DNA from: Streptomyces caeruleatus
GTDB taxonomy: Bacteria > Actinomycetota > Actinomycetes > Streptomycetales > Streptomycetaceae
Reading direction: 5' to 3'
Length of the DNA: 64,000 nucleotides
NCBI RefSeq assembly: GCF_001514235.1
Contig: NZ_KQ948931.1
Coordinates: forward strand, 162,153-226,152
The position numbers were made by a program, and so were the translations under genes. A model generated the notes under the pieces. That model saw nothing but the letters and a program-made list of their open reading frames with translations, did not search any database and was not told the origin of the DNA. This document shows, in pieces, positions 1 through 7,962 of the stretch (the stretch's first letter is position 1; each line of letters starts with the position of its first letter).

Positions 1-17
1 TTCCCCCTGCGGAGGCC

Positions 18-404
18 ATGGGCCGCAACACCAGGGGCCAGTTCGAGCGTGGCAAGGGCTGGATCCGAGACGTTAAGTGCGGAGCCGAGAAGAAGAGCTT
101 CGTCCGGTACCGGGGCCATTACACGGTCACCGTTGACGCCGACAAGTGCACGGCCTACGCGGCCGAGCGCATGCAGTCCCTGTATCGGCAGGCTGTGCGC
201 ATCTACAAGTGTTCGCTGAAGGAACTGCCGCCCGAAGCTCAGGAACTCCTCACGGTGACGCTGCTGACCAAGCAGTTGCAGTCCATCTTCGACGCGATGG
301 ACATCCTCAAGGCTGCCGGCTTCTCACCGCAGACGGCGGCAAAGGCAGCGGCAACGACCCCGAAGAAGAGGTCTCCGGCAACGGCCAGGAGCCGGAAGAC
401 CTGA
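18..404 (+). CDS. small basic hypothetical protein
   Basis: A 128-residue protein that I do not recognise. The ATG at 18 follows a good ribosome binding site (GGAGG, 4 bases upstream). The N-terminal half is basic (GRNTRGQFERGKGW), the middle is probably helical, and the C-terminus is an Ala/Lys/Arg/Pro tail (TTPKKRSPATARSRKT) of the kind seen in nucleic-acid-associated proteins. There is no signal peptide or membrane segment. It stands alone and is followed by a terminator-like hairpin at 423-451. A plasmid-specific DNA-associated protein is an inference only. Confidence 0.5.
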   Translation: MGRNTRGQFERGKGWIRDVKCGAEKKSFVRYRGHYTVTVDADKCTAYAAERMQSLYRQAVRIYKCSLKELPPEAQELLTVTLLTKQLQSIFDAMDILKAAGFSPQTAAKAAATTPKKRSPATARSRKT

Positions 405-422
405 CCGCCAGCCACGAGACGA

Positions 423-451
423 GGTGGGCCCACAGCCAGGGTGGACCCACC
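423..451 (+). terminator. terminator-like hairpin
   Basis: An 11-bp inverted repeat (GGTGGGCCCAC / GTGGACCCACC, one mismatch) with a 7-nt spacer lies 19 nt after the stop codon at 404. There is no U-run, as is common in Streptomyces. Confidence 0.45.
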
Positions 452-695
452 CCGCCAGTTCGAGGATCGCCTCGCTCAGACCCGTCAGCAAGCCACGCCT
501 GTCCACGCGAGTGCTGGCGCACTGGTTTCGGTGGCAGGCCAGCGGGCCCGGAGGCGCCTCCACCCACAGCGCCGCGCGGGTCCCTCAGTGTCGAGCACCC
601 AAGTCGGATGCGATCGCCGAGATGCGCGAAGTCGCCGGGCATGCATCGGTTATCCATGCTCATGCTGAAGAGGAATGCCGCGGTAGGGCGGGGGG

Positions 696-1331
696 TCACC
701 AGAGGCTCAAGGGCCTGCCCGCTGCGATGGCCACCCGGATGTGTGCCGCGATCTCCGCCTTGGAATCCCCGTCTTTTTGGCCGGCCCGGATAGCGGCACC
801 GATAGCGCGGGAGCGTCCGGCGGGGCCGCGGAGGTCGGCGAGGGGGCTGCCCGGGTCTCTGCGGCGGGCCAGCCATTCGGCCCGGTTCTCCGCCGCTGTG
901 CCGAGTCGGAGGTGCGTGGGCTGCTGGCAGGAGTGGTTGTCGCAGGTGTGGCAGACGGTCGGGCTGTCAGTCCCCCACCCGAGGCGAGGGATGACGCCGT
1001 GCGCGAGCTGATACCCGTACAGGTGGCCCGGTACTGTGCCACGTCGAGTCCTGCCCGGCCGCGAGGCCGCCCTGAAGCTGGCATGTCCGGTGCTGGAGAT
1101 CCCGCCGAGGAAAAACCAGCAGTCCTCAGTGGATTCGGTGCGGTAGACCTTGGCCCAGTAGCGCGCTCGAACGGACTCGTCAGCCAGCCAGCTAGCCCAC
1201 TCAACCGCCGGTATGCGTACGGGAGTTGGTTCACCGATCAGAGCAAGCTGTTCGTCAACGAGAGCGGGCCCGGACCCGTTCACCGCTGAGAGCGGGAAGA
1301 GTCCGGGCCCGAAGTCGTTCTCAGGCGGCAT
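696..1331 (-). CDS. HNH endonuclease
   Basis: A 211-residue HNH nuclease of the phage/plasmid 'CHxCDNxxCxxPxHL' class. The region around residues 70-87 (CWFFLGGISSTGHASF) is the usual beta-hairpin lead-in. HLYGYQLAHG (103-112) supplies the first His, and CHTCDNHSCQQPTHLRLGT (127-145) forms the zinc-binding beta-beta-alpha-metal core, followed by an Asn in AAEN. The chosen ATG at 1331 overlaps the end of the upstream gene by 11 bp, implying translational coupling; an apparent upstream extension lies in the wrong frame over that gene. Such nucleases act as homing or DNA-processing enzymes in mobile elements; the specific target is unknown. Confidence 0.75.
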   Translation of the reverse strand: MPPENDFGPGLFPLSAVNGSGPALVDEQLALIGEPTPVRIPAVEWASWLADESVRARYWAKVYRTESTEDCWFFLGGISSTGHASFRAASRPGRTRRGTVPGHLYGYQLAHGVIPRLGWGTDSPTVCHTCDNHSCQQPTHLRLGTAAENRAEWLARRRDPGSPLADLRGPAGRSRAIGAAIRAGQKDGDSKAEIAAHIRVAIAAGRPLSLW

Positions 1332-1770
1332 CAGCCCGGCCGTCGTCCGGTGCGGAGACCCGGACCGGAACGTCGGAGACCGGAGGGGACGGGGGCGACG
1401 CTTCCGCCCGAGACCTAGGGGCTCGGCGGGAGCGCGGCGGGCGTTCCGCGCGGGCGCGCAACTCCTCGATGACCTCCTTGGCGCGAGCGGCGGTAACAGG
1501 CTTCGCCTCACGTTCCAATTCCTCCGCCGGCACACCCAGCAGATCCGCGACCAGGTCCGCGTCGTTGTCGAACAACCGCAGGACGACCGCCGCGGCCTCC
1601 CGCGCCGCAACATCGGCCTCGTCCTTCGCCCGTGCCGCCTTTACCGCGGCCTCGCGCGTGGCCAGCACGTTTGCCGCGGCCATCTCACGCGTTCTCGCTT
1701 GGAGTGCTTCGACAGCGCGAACCCGCCGCCGCAGCTCTGCCGCGCTCACCGATGCCGGAGTCGTGCTCAC
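1321..1770 (-). CDS. coiled-coil hypothetical protein upstream of HNH nuclease
   Basis: A 149-residue protein starting at GTG 1770, with a GGGGG stretch a few bases upstream. Residues 5-75 are Ala/Arg/Glu-rich and predicted helical (AAELRRRVRAVEALQARTRE), followed by a short motif LFDNDADLVADLLGVPAEEL and a Pro/Ser-rich C-terminus. It is the first gene of a two-gene unit with the HNH nuclease. I do not recognise the family. A small terminase-like or nuclease-accessory role would be a guess from context. Confidence 0.6.
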   Translation of the reverse strand: MSTTPASVSAAELRRRVRAVEALQARTREMAAANVLATREAAVKAARAKDEADVAAREAAAVVLRLFDNDADLVADLLGVPAEELEREAKPVTAARAKEVIEELRARAERPPRSRRAPRSRAEASPPSPPVSDVPVRVSAPDDGRADAA

Positions 1771-2088
1771 CCGAGCCCCCAGTCTTGTTCGAAATCTCTG
1801 CTCGTCGCGCGCACCGTAGGCACAGGTCCGCGGACATCTCGAACCGAGGGGAGGTGCCAGTTCAGCGTCAGCAGGTGATCACCTGTTTCGAGGGAGCTAC
1901 CGATCCTTCGGCACTGTTGTGTTCACCCATCAAAGCTGAAAGGGCAGTTGAGAGCGGCGGCCGTGTCACCCTGACCTGTGACGGCATCCAAGATCATTCT
2001 CACCGCCAACCGCGGTTTCCATTGATCGCGGCCATAAAGGGCCGCGATGCGGAGTGCCACGTCGAAACCTCGGGCATGATCAGCCAGC
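1771..2088. other. intergenic region with 14-bp palindrome
   Basis: No gene is supported here. The divergent promoters of the 1770 (-) and 2089 (+) genes should lie in this stretch. It contains the perfect palindrome CAGGTGATCACCTG at 1872-1885, a plausible operator. Confidence 0.4.
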
Positions 2089-2898
2089 GTGGGCTACATA
2101 ACAGCAGACGCATTCCAGATAGCCAGCGGCGAACCCGAGGTGACGGCCGCGCTCATCACCTCCGTGCCCGCGATTGTCGGCGTTGTGGCTGGGCTGGTGG
2201 GAGTCGTGGTCGGCGCCCGGATCGGGGCACGTGGTGCGCAGGACTCAGCCCTCACTACGGCACGCGCCGGGTACACCACGGCACTTGAGCAGCAGAACCA
2301 GGAGGCGAGGCGCGCCGCCTACATCGCGCTCTACACGGCCGGCCAACGGTTCCTGAACGAGCTGAAGGACTTCGCGCACCTCAACTCCCGCACCATTGCC
2401 CCCGACGAGCCCGCAGATCCATTTGCCAAACACCGGAACCGCATCGCCGAAGCTGTGGCCGCCATCCGGATTCTCGGCCCCGGTCCCGTTTGGCAACACG
2501 CGCACGATGTTGAGGGCTGGGTTAACACGGTGACGTGGAAGATCGACGCCGACCGTCACGTGTTCTACGGATGGCGCAACCTCCACATAGCCACGGGGGA
2601 TCCGACCAACAGCGCTCGGAATGCCCGTATGGCACTGATCAAGATGTACAGAGCCCGATCCGAACGAGAACGAGAACGGCGCCGCGACGAAGCCGATGGG
2701 CCACTTCAGGACGTTGAGACCGCGGGGATCATCACGAACGATCAGCGCGAGTGGCTCCAGGCCGACCCCATGAAAACCGGAGCTTCGCGCCCTGACGAAA
2801 GGCTCGGCACACCCCGAGACGAGGTCAAGGGCGTGCTTGAGGCGTTCGCCGACGCCGCCGGTAGGTACCTCGAAGACACCAACCTCCCGAGTTCGTGA
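2089..2898 (+). CDS. single-pass membrane-anchored hypothetical protein
   Basis: A 269-residue protein with one hydrophobic segment near the N-terminus (SVPAIVGVVAGLVGVVVGARIG, about residues 25-47), then a long charged cytoplasmic-looking region with a helical section rich in Arg/Glu (ARSERERERRRDE, about 190-205). Proteins of this build (N-terminal TM plus alpha-helical tail) are common and uncharacterised in Streptomyces. The GTG at 2089 is used; an alternative GTG at 2140 would start just before the TM segment (VTAALITSVP) and may be the true start. It is separated from the Nudix gene by 169 bp. Confidence 0.65.
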   Translation: MGYITADAFQIASGEPEVTAALITSVPAIVGVVAGLVGVVVGARIGARGAQDSALTTARAGYTTALEQQNQEARRAAYIALYTAGQRFLNELKDFAHLNSRTIAPDEPADPFAKHRNRIAEAVAAIRILGPGPVWQHAHDVEGWVNTVTWKIDADRHVFYGWRNLHIATGDPTNSARNARMALIKMYRARSERERERRRDEADGPLQDVETAGIITNDQREWLQADPMKTGASRPDERLGTPRDEVKGVLEAFADAAGRYLEDTNLPSS

Positions 2899-3067
2899 AC
2901 CGCCCTGCCGCCAGATGGCGCCAGCGCTCTGTTGCGGATATGGGCCCGGGCAGACAGAACACGTCCCCGGTTCCGGCACCCCTCTTCCGGACCGGCCAGC
3001 GCATGGCCTTCCCTTCACACATGGGGCCCCGGTGGTGGCCAGTGCTCTTACTACTGGGAGGGACGGC

Positions 3068-3595
3068 ATGGGATGGGTACGGACAGCGAGAGAACTGCTG
3101 CACCAGGGCCCCTTCGTGGCCCTGTACCGCGACTCGGTCCGTCGTCCGGACGGCACCGCCGGCACATACGAGCACGTCGTTGTCGAGGACGGCGTCCGTG
3201 TGGTTGCCCTCGATGGCGACGATCACGTTGTTCTGGTTGAGGACGACTTCTACCTTCAAGGGCAACGCGTTCTCCATCTGCCCGGTGGTGGCTGTGCAGG
3301 GCAAGACCCGCGCGATGCAGCCCGGAGGGAGCTTGAGGAAGAGACGGGGCTGGTCGCCGGTGAACTCCGTCTCTTGGGGGTCGTCGATCCACTGCCCGCG
3401 ACGACCAGCGCGAGGACATATCTGTTCGTGGCCACTGGCCTTCGGCCAGGGGCAGTTCACCGCGACGCCACCGAGGCTGGCATGACGGTGCAGCGGTGGC
3501 CCCTGGACGACGCTGTCGCGGCGATCCACTCCGGCCGGATCACCGAGGCCGGGAGCATGGTCGCGCTCCTCCTAACCGATCGCGGGCAGGCGTAG
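3068..3595 (+). CDS. Nudix hydrolase
   Basis: A 175-residue Nudix enzyme. The Nudix box is complete at residues 74-96 (GGCAGQDPRDAARRELEEETGLV matches GX5EX7REUXEEXGU, with the metal-binding REXXEE helix). The flanking sequence (VALYRDSVRRPDGT, YEHVVVEDGVRVVAL) resembles ADP-ribose/nucleotide-sugar pyrophosphatases of the NudF type, but substrate cannot be fixed from sequence alone. The ATG at 3068 was chosen over upstream in-frame starts because it has a GGGAGGG ribosome binding site 5 bases upstream and begins at the fold. A 111-aa gene follows after a single base. Confidence 0.88.
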   Translation: MGWVRTARELLHQGPFVALYRDSVRRPDGTAGTYEHVVVEDGVRVVALDGDDHVVLVEDDFYLQGQRVLHLPGGGCAGQDPRDAARRELEEETGLVAGELRLLGVVDPLPATTSARTYLFVATGLRPGAVHRDATEAGMTVQRWPLDDAVAAIHSGRITEAGSMVALLLTDRGQA

Positions 3596-3596
3596 G

Positions 3597-3932
3597 GTGC
3601 CGAGCGTGGACGAGGACCCGAACGTACGCCGTGCTGCGTTTGACTTGTACGTGGCGCTGCACTGCCTGGCGGACAGCCAATCCCTCGGCCTGGTGATCAC
3701 CTCGGCTCGGGACAAAATCCCCGGCGACATCCACGATGCCCTCACACAGCTGGACCGGTGCCGGGACATGCTGAGCCCTGGCCATCCCGACCTGGTCCAC
3801 ATGGCCCAGGAGGTGGTCTTCACCTGGGAGGAGCACCGAACCGACCGGCTCGCCCAGCTCATGACTTTGCTCGATGAGCTTGCCGCGATCGCCGGTTCGT
3901 CTCTCCCGCTCCAGCTTCCTCCCACCTCGTAA
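3597..3932 (+). CDS. small hypothetical protein downstream of Nudix
   Basis: A 111-residue acidic, mostly helical protein (RRAAFDLYVALHCLADS, DALTQLDRCRDML, QLMTLLDELAAIAG). It begins at GTG 3597, one base after the Nudix stop, so the two genes are probably co-transcribed and coupled; a second GTG at 3606 is possible. I do not recognise the family, and no motif, signal peptide or membrane segment is visible. Confidence 0.6.
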   Translation: MPSVDEDPNVRRAAFDLYVALHCLADSQSLGLVITSARDKIPGDIHDALTQLDRCRDMLSPGHPDLVHMAQEVVFTWEEHRTDRLAQLMTLLDELAAIAGSSLPLQLPPTS

Positions 3933-4025
3933 GCCCGGTGGCCCCGACGGCGGCTGCTCTTCCTGCCGCGCTGCGGCCCTGACGCTGGCTGAGCCCCAGG
4001 CACCACGGGGCCTCGCTTGCTGCGG

Positions 4026-4493
4026 CTAGGCCACATCAAGCCCCAGCTCGGTGTCCGGCCGGCAGAACTGGCAAGGTTCGATGTTCGGGTCGGTGAGCGC
4101 AGCTCGCGCCTCGTCGGGCCTGATCCGGTGCGGAGTGCCCGAGATCATCGTGCAGTCGTTGAGGTGGATCACTGCTGGTTCGGGCCCTGTGGGGGTGCGC
4201 TTTTGCTGGACCACGAACCCGACTCGGGGATGTGCCTGGGCCAGAGCGGAAAGCCCCTTCGCTCCCTTAACTGGCCGATTCGGACGTCTCGGGTGTCCTG
4301 GGGGTGTGGCCTCAGCTTGGGTCAGTGCAGTCTCCACCGCTTTCCGCTGGAGCAGCAGATAGGTGCCGACTGTCTTGCTGTCCGCAAGCTGCTCGTCCAG
4401 GTGCGCGGTGACGGCGCCATTGTCCGAGAGCTGCTTGTCCAGGTGCGCGAGGATCGCCCGGAGCCGGCGGGGGTCAGGTGGCAGCTCGGACAT
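4026..4493 (-). CDS. DUF6233-like protein
   Basis: A 155-residue protein resembling DUF6233, a family of unknown function that is multi-copy on Streptomyces accessory DNA. The N-terminus (MSELPPDPRRLRAILAHLD) and the C-terminal block (PAVIHLNDCTMISG ... CQFCRPDTELG) with its CxxC match the family pattern. ATG 4493 was chosen because family members begin MS(D/E)LPPD; GTG 4502 is also possible. The start overlaps the preceding 68-aa gene by 20 bp, indicating an operon. Confidence 0.65.
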   Translation of the reverse strand: MSELPPDPRRLRAILAHLDKQLSDNGAVTAHLDEQLADSKTVGTYLLLQRKAVETALTQAEATPPGHPRRPNRPVKGAKGLSALAQAHPRVGFVVQQKRTPTGPEPAVIHLNDCTMISGTPHRIRPDEARAALTDPNIEPCQFCRPDTELGLDVA

Positions 4494-4680
4494 GGTGTGC
4501 ACCGTGCAGCGCCGCCCAGCCAGCCGACCGCTGCCCCTGCCAGTACGGGTGAAACAGCACTACCGAGGACAGGTGGATCAGGCGCCTTCGGTGCGCGGTG
4601 CGCTGACACGCAGCGAGTTGCTGGTAGGTGGCGTGCCACTCCTCCTGCGCCTGAGCCAGGTCATCGGGAATCTGTCGCAT
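4474..4680 (-). CDS. 68-aa hypothetical protein paired with DUF6233
   Basis: A short protein (MRQIPDDLAQAQEEWHATYQ...) with the layout of a common Streptomyces orphan family: an N-terminal IPDDL/LQ helix, an Arg-rich segment (RTAHRRRLIHLS) and an HPYW motif. It sits immediately upstream of, and overlaps, the DUF6233 gene. Function is unknown. The ATG at 4680 has only a weak ribosome binding site. Confidence 0.5.
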   Translation of the reverse strand: MRQIPDDLAQAQEEWHATYQQLAACQRTAHRRRLIHLSSVVLFHPYWQGQRSAGWAALHGAHHVRAAT

Positions 4681-4755
4681 ACCTTGATTAGAGCACTTGT
4701 TCGATTTAGTGTGCCACTCAGCTACACCCGAGCGTCCAAAGTCATGCGCGAGTGT

Positions 4756-4827
4756 CCTGTGCCATCGAAGGTTGATCTTTGCCATCGAAGGTTGATGATC
4801 CATAAGTTGGCGCCATCGAAGCTTGAT
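4756..4827 (+). repeat. left-end direct repeats (three boxes)
   Basis: Three direct copies of a 16-mer, GCCATCGAAGGTTGAT at 4761-4776 and 4781-4796 and GCCATCGAAGCTTGAT at 4812-4827, with start-to-start spacings of 20 and 31 bp. Confidence 0.85.
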
Positions 4828-5066
4828 CGGCACTGAGTGCTGGACCGGTCTCCGAGCGCATGGCGGCGTGCAGGAGGGGCTGCGTGCGAGCCCCTGCGGT
4901 GAGGTCGAGCGGGCGCACACGGCCCGAAGGTGGCCACGGGAGGCGAGGTGAGCACCAGTGTCAGCCCCATAGGCGGTTTGGTCATCGCCCCCGAAGATCG
5001 GACGCCATCCACCCCTATCGTCTCTCTTGGTAGTCGAGCGACTACATGAAGTGAAAGGGGAGGCGT

Positions 5067-5522
5067 ATGCGTTTCAAGTCCGTGGGCCGACTGGCGGCCG
5101 TTGCCTCGGCAGTACTGTTGCTGCTCGGAGGGGCGGCCACCTCCGCACAGGCGGCGGCACCTGGACCCGTCGCGTACTCGATCGACTTCTCCAACCCCCA
5201 GGAGCAAGACGACAACAACCTGCCCGAGCCCTACGGCAGGGTCTGGGTGCAGGCACCGTGGGGCCAGCAGACCGCACTGTGGGAGCACCCGGACGTCGAC
5301 ATCAACACCCCCACCCTCCCGCGCTACCCGGACGACGGCCCCTACAGCGTGAGGTACGCCGACCACCCCGTCACCGAGCTGTGCGCCCTCGTGGGCGAGG
5401 ACGACACCGGCATCAACGACGACGACACCCTCGCCGCCGGCTGCGTGCCGGTCGAGGGTCCCGGCACGTACACCATCCCCGGCCCCGACGGGTCAGTCAC
5501 CATCACCCTGTACGACGTCTGA
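5067..5522 (+). CDS. secreted protein, cassette passenger
   Basis: A 151-residue exported protein. It has a classical Sec signal peptide: basic MRFKSVGR, hydrophobic core AAVASAVLLLLGG, and cleavage after AQA at about residue 29. The mature part is about 120 residues, beta-rich and acidic, with a Cys pair (C106, C126) likely to form a disulfide around the Asp-rich loop GEDDTGINDDD, which could bind calcium. I do not recognise the family. The ribosome binding site GGGGAGG is well placed before ATG 5067, and a strong terminator follows at 5541-5575. It is the only gene between the IS21-like ends, so it is a passenger. Confidence 0.8.
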   Translation: MRFKSVGRLAAVASAVLLLLGGAATSAQAAAPGPVAYSIDFSNPQEQDDNNLPEPYGRVWVQAPWGQQTALWEHPDVDINTPTLPRYPDDGPYSVRYADHPVTELCALVGEDDTGINDDDTLAAGCVPVEGPGTYTIPGPDGSVTITLYDV

Positions 5523-5540
5523 CGGATCTGTCGGGCTCCT

Positions 5541-5575
5541 TGCCCCGCCGCGGCCTTCACGTCCGCGGCGGGGCA
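5541..5575 (+). terminator. intrinsic terminator
   Basis: A perfect 13-bp stem (TGCCCCGCCGCGG and its complement) with a 9-nt loop, followed by TTCTC, 18 nt after the secreted-protein stop. Confidence 0.85.
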
Positions 5576-5625
5576 TTCTCGTGGCCCGACATCTGTGACC
5601 GTCAGTGATCCACGCCACTCAAACA

Positions 5626-5659
5626 TCGATGGCACACGACCAAGATTCGATGGCACAGG
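5626..5659 (-). repeat. right-end inverted repeats
   Basis: Two copies of the cassette box in the opposite orientation to the left end: TCGATGGCAC at 5626-5635 and TTCGATGGCACAGG at 5646-5659. Confidence 0.75.
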
Positions 5660-5764
5660 GCAGCGAGGCGCCCAGCGAGCTACCAGAGCCTGAAGGTCGA
5701 TATGGCAGTGGAGGTGGCCACGTAGTGCACGTCCAGCCGGAGGCGCCGGCCGCAGAAGGAGGCA

Positions 5765-6106
5765 TGCCTCCGGCGGGTCCTCTCTCGGAGGGGGAGGGGC
5801 CGGTCGCTCGGCTGCCGCGCCATCGTGGTTGCGGAGAGGGGGCGGGGTTCCCTCCTCGATCGGCCGTCCCAGCTTCGCGCACCGCGCCGCAGGGGCGCGA
5901 AGTCGTTCGTCCGGGTCCGGGACTTTCCTCGTACCTCAGAAAGTCTCGGCTTCCGGGCGCTCCACTCCGCACCCCTGCACCACGGCACGCCGGGCAGTGC
6001 CGTCCGACCGAGGAGGGAACCCCGCCACAGGCCCGTTGTGGCCAAGCCCGGCCGGGCCGTGCAGGTCCGGACGGCGAAGAAAGGGCAGGTCAGAGCGCTG
6101 CCAGGC
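5765..6106 (+). repeat. long structured repeat LR1
   Basis: First of two related ~300-nt non-coding units (second copy at 13191-13491). Shared blocks in order are: a small hairpin unit CCTCCGGCGGGTCCTCTC...GGAGG (5767-5791); the arm GGCGGGGTTCCCTCCTCG (5841-5858); a variable interior; the inverted arm (6009-6026); AGGCCCGTTGTGGCC; and GGGCAGGTCAGAGC. The arms form an 18-bp perfect stem that extends with mismatches to about 26 bp. Both copies sit directly upstream of a promoter/leader element. The interior differs but remains foldable (for example GACTTTC...GAAAGTC), suggesting a structured RNA or DNA element. No gene is supported inside. Confidence 0.7.
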
Positions 6107-6222
6107 TTGACCGACACCCTAGAACATGGTTTAATTAATGATGTCGGAAGGGGAGGGCAACCCCCAACCGGCACCGGTAGGCCGACCGGCCGCCGATGAC
6201 CTCTCTCACCAGGAGAACGTAC
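6107..6222 (+). promoter_or_regulatory. promoter/hairpin leader, copy A
   Basis: The -35 TTGACC (6107-6112), a 17-bp spacer and -10 TTTAAT (6130-6135) form a near-consensus sigma-70 promoter. Transcription would start near 6142, so the RNA begins with a hairpin: GAUGUCGG, an AA/AA internal loop, four G-C pairs and the loop AGGGCAAC (6154-6161). The CTCTCACCAG box is at 6203-6212, followed by a GGAG ribosome binding site and the GTG of the DUF2786 gene. Confidence 0.8.
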
Positions 6223-6963
6223 GTGAGCAACACGAAGGCCCCCGCGAAGCTCGAAACCATCCGCGCCCTGCTCGCTAAGGCGGAGGACCCCCGCACGCCG
6301 GAGTCGGAGGCGGAGTTGGCCCGGAAGCGGGCGTTCGAGATGATGGCGAAGTACGGAGTCGAGCAGGCGATGCTCAACGACGCCAACCCGGCCAGCGACG
6401 CCCCGACGGACCGCCAGATCGTTCTGGATAACCCGTGGGCGATGGAGCGGGTCCGCCTCATCAACCGCATCGCGCTCGCCCTCGGCTGCGAGCTGATCCA
6501 CCTTGGCCGGGACGGCAGCGGCCCGTCCCGCCGAGTGCACATCTTCGGGTATGCGAGCGACCTTCGGCGCGTCGAACTGCTCTACACCTCCCTTCTTCTC
6601 CAGATGAACAGCGGACTGGCCGCTCAGTCGGTCCCGGCCGGGCAGGGGGCGCGCGCATGGCGTCGCTCCTGGCTCCTCGGCTTCATCAAGCGGGTGGGCG
6701 ACCGCATCGAGGAGGCTGAGCGCGGCGCACGCGAAGAGGCCAGGGGCGAGACCACCGCCACCGGCCGCAGCGCGGCACTCGTGCTCGCCGACCGCAAGGC
6801 CGTCGTCTCGCGCAACTACCGGCAGGCGTACCCGCGTTCGCGGAAGGGCGGCACCATCACCATGACCGGCAACGGGTACGGAGCCGGATGGGCCGCAGGC
6901 AGCCGCGCCGACATCGGCGGTAAGCGGATCGGTCGCGCCACGACCGGGTCCATAACCGCGTAG
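6223..6963 (+). CDS. DUF2786 domain protein
   Basis: A 246-residue protein with an N-terminal DUF2786 domain (residues about 7-45: KLETIRALLAKAEDPRTPESEAELARKRAFEMMAKYG, the family's alpha-helical signature). The rest is helical and basic, ending in a Gly-rich segment (TMTGNGYGAGWAAGSRADIGG). DUF2786 proteins are common on phages and plasmids and their biochemical role is unknown. GTG 6223 was chosen because the AGGAG ribosome binding site in CTCACCAGGAG lies 7 bases upstream, in the same arrangement as the sister leaders. It is expressed from leader copy A and followed by a terminator hairpin at 6974-7000. Confidence 0.82.
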   Translation: MSNTKAPAKLETIRALLAKAEDPRTPESEAELARKRAFEMMAKYGVEQAMLNDANPASDAPTDRQIVLDNPWAMERVRLINRIALALGCELIHLGRDGSGPSRRVHIFGYASDLRRVELLYTSLLLQMNSGLAAQSVPAGQGARAWRRSWLLGFIKRVGDRIEEAERGAREEARGETTATGRSAALVLADRKAVVSRNYRQAYPRSRKGGTITMTGNGYGAGWAAGSRADIGGKRIGRATTGSITA

Positions 6964-6973
6964 CCACCTTGTG

Positions 6974-7000
6974 CCGGGGGCGGCAGTTTGCCGCCCCCGG
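6974..7000 (+). terminator. terminator hairpin after DUF2786
   Basis: A perfect 12-bp stem CCGGGGGCGGCA with a GTT loop and its complement, 10 nt after the stop. The next gene starts 62 nt downstream, so it may act as an attenuating terminator. Confidence 0.75.
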
Positions 7001-7062
7001 TCCCGGGCGCGGTTCACGATCAGCGGCGCCCGCAATTCCGAAGCCGCCCCGGAGGGCAAGCT

Positions 7063-7470
7063 ATGAAGATCGGCAATCACGAAGTGCTCAGCTTTCACAC
7101 CATCCGCCAGACCGGCATGCGTACGGCGTTGCTCCACAACGGAGACGAATGGGTTACCGCCGTCATCCCGAAATCCTTCGGCCCCGACCCCTCCGAATGG
7201 TGGCAGGGCAACTATCACGGCGAGAGCTATGACACCGCACGGCAAGACTTCCTTGAGTGGTCCGGACTTGCCGCAGTGCCAGAGGAGTTCGTGATGCGAG
7301 CCCAGTCCCTGTTGGACGAGTGGGAAGCCGACGCGGACCCCCGCACCGAGTACGCCGAGCGCGACCAGGAGGACGAGGAAGCCGCCACCAACTCGTTTGA
7401 AGACAGGGCGATAGCGCTCCTGTACGACCTAGCGGCTGCCACCAAGTCCACCGCTGTCAAACGCTCTTGA
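7063..7470 (+). CDS. acidic hypothetical protein
   Basis: A 135-residue acidic protein beginning MKIGNHEVLSFHTIRQTGMR. It has a Trp-rich stretch (PSEWWQGNYHGESYD) and an acidic C-terminal region (EWEADADPRTEYAERDQEDEE). ATG 7063 has a GGAGGG ribosome binding site; an upstream in-frame ATG at 6988 lacks one and overlaps the terminator hairpin. I do not recognise the family. It lies between the DUF2786 and DUF6197-like genes, with no leader element of its own. Confidence 0.65.
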   Translation: MKIGNHEVLSFHTIRQTGMRTALLHNGDEWVTAVIPKSFGPDPSEWWQGNYHGESYDTARQDFLEWSGLAAVPEEFVMRAQSLLDEWEADADPRTEYAERDQEDEEAATNSFEDRAIALLYDLAAATKSTAVKRS

Positions 7471-7497
7471 CCTTCCCGCCCCCTTCAGGAGAACGCC

Positions 7498-7962
7498 ATG
7501 CCTCCCCACCGGATCGCGCCCACCCCCGCCCGTATCCTCACGGCAGCCGCCGACCACATCGAACGCGTCGGCCTCTATCAGGGTGACCACCTCTGGCAGC
7601 CCGGCCAGATGGGTGGCACCGCCCCGTGCACCGTGCTGCATGCGTGGGAGCGCGGCGTACGTTCCGTCCGGCCCCGCTGGTCCGTACGCGGCGAACCGTG
7701 GGAGATTTTCCAGCGCGCCCTATTCGACTCCCTCGTCGTGCTCAGCAACCACATCAACGGCCGCCCCGTGTCCGGCGTCCGGTGGCGGAAGCTGAAGCTC
7801 ACCGAGGACGCCTACCGGCGCACCCTGCTGTGGTGCTGGGGGGACGAGCCCGACCGGACCACCGCCGAGGCCGCCGCGATGATCCGCGCTGCCGCAGCCC
7901 TGCACCCGAGTGACGGCGATCACAGCACCCCCGGTTGCCCCAGCATCAAGAACATGGTTTAA
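7498..7962 (+). CDS. DUF6197-like protein
   Basis: A 154-residue protein with the layout of DUF6197, an uncharacterised actinobacterial phage/plasmid family: ILTAAADHIERVGLYQGDHLW at the N-terminus, a central Cys (APCTVLHAW), and a C-terminal WGDEPDRTTAEAAAMIRAAAAL motif. ATG 7498 follows AGGAGAACGCC. Its last three codons and stop (Asn-Met-Val-stop, 7951-7962) are supplied by leader copy B, so the downstream promoter is embedded in this gene's 3' end. A paralogue is at 18920-19348. Confidence 0.7.
   Translation: MPPHRIAPTPARILTAAADHIERVGLYQGDHLWQPGQMGGTAPCTVLHAWERGVRSVRPRWSVRGEPWEIFQRALFDSLVVLSNHINGRPVSGVRWRKLKLTEDAYRRTLLWCWGDEPDRTTAEAAAMIRAAAALHPSDGDHSTPGCPSIKNMV

Larger units (their letters stand above)
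4756..5659. mobile_element. 904-bp cassette with IS21-like multi-repeat ends
   Basis: The two ends are perfect 14-bp inverted repeats: CCTGTGCCATCGAA at 4756-4769 and its complement at 5646-5659. The left end carries two further direct copies of GCCATCGAAGSTTGAT (4781-4796, 4812-4827), and the right end a second inverted copy (about 5626-5635). Several internally repeated boxes per end is the hallmark of IS21-family termini. No istA/istB transposase is inside; the only gene is a secreted protein with its own terminator. I see no clear target-site duplication. It is best read as a non-autonomous element mobilised in trans, though an iteron-type replication or partition site flanking a gene is an alternative. 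Confidence 0.55.

Noticed and set aside
4756..5659. Iteron-type plasmid replication origin
   Set aside because: The boxes occur as terminal inverted repeats on both sides of a gene, and no Rep initiator is nearby; IS21-like ends fit better, though origin function is not excluded.
5680..7245. 521-residue minus-strand frame over the LR1/DUF2786 region
   Set aside because: It covers a structured repeat, a promoter element and the DUF2786 gene on the other strand; composition is shadow-like and no motif is recognisable.
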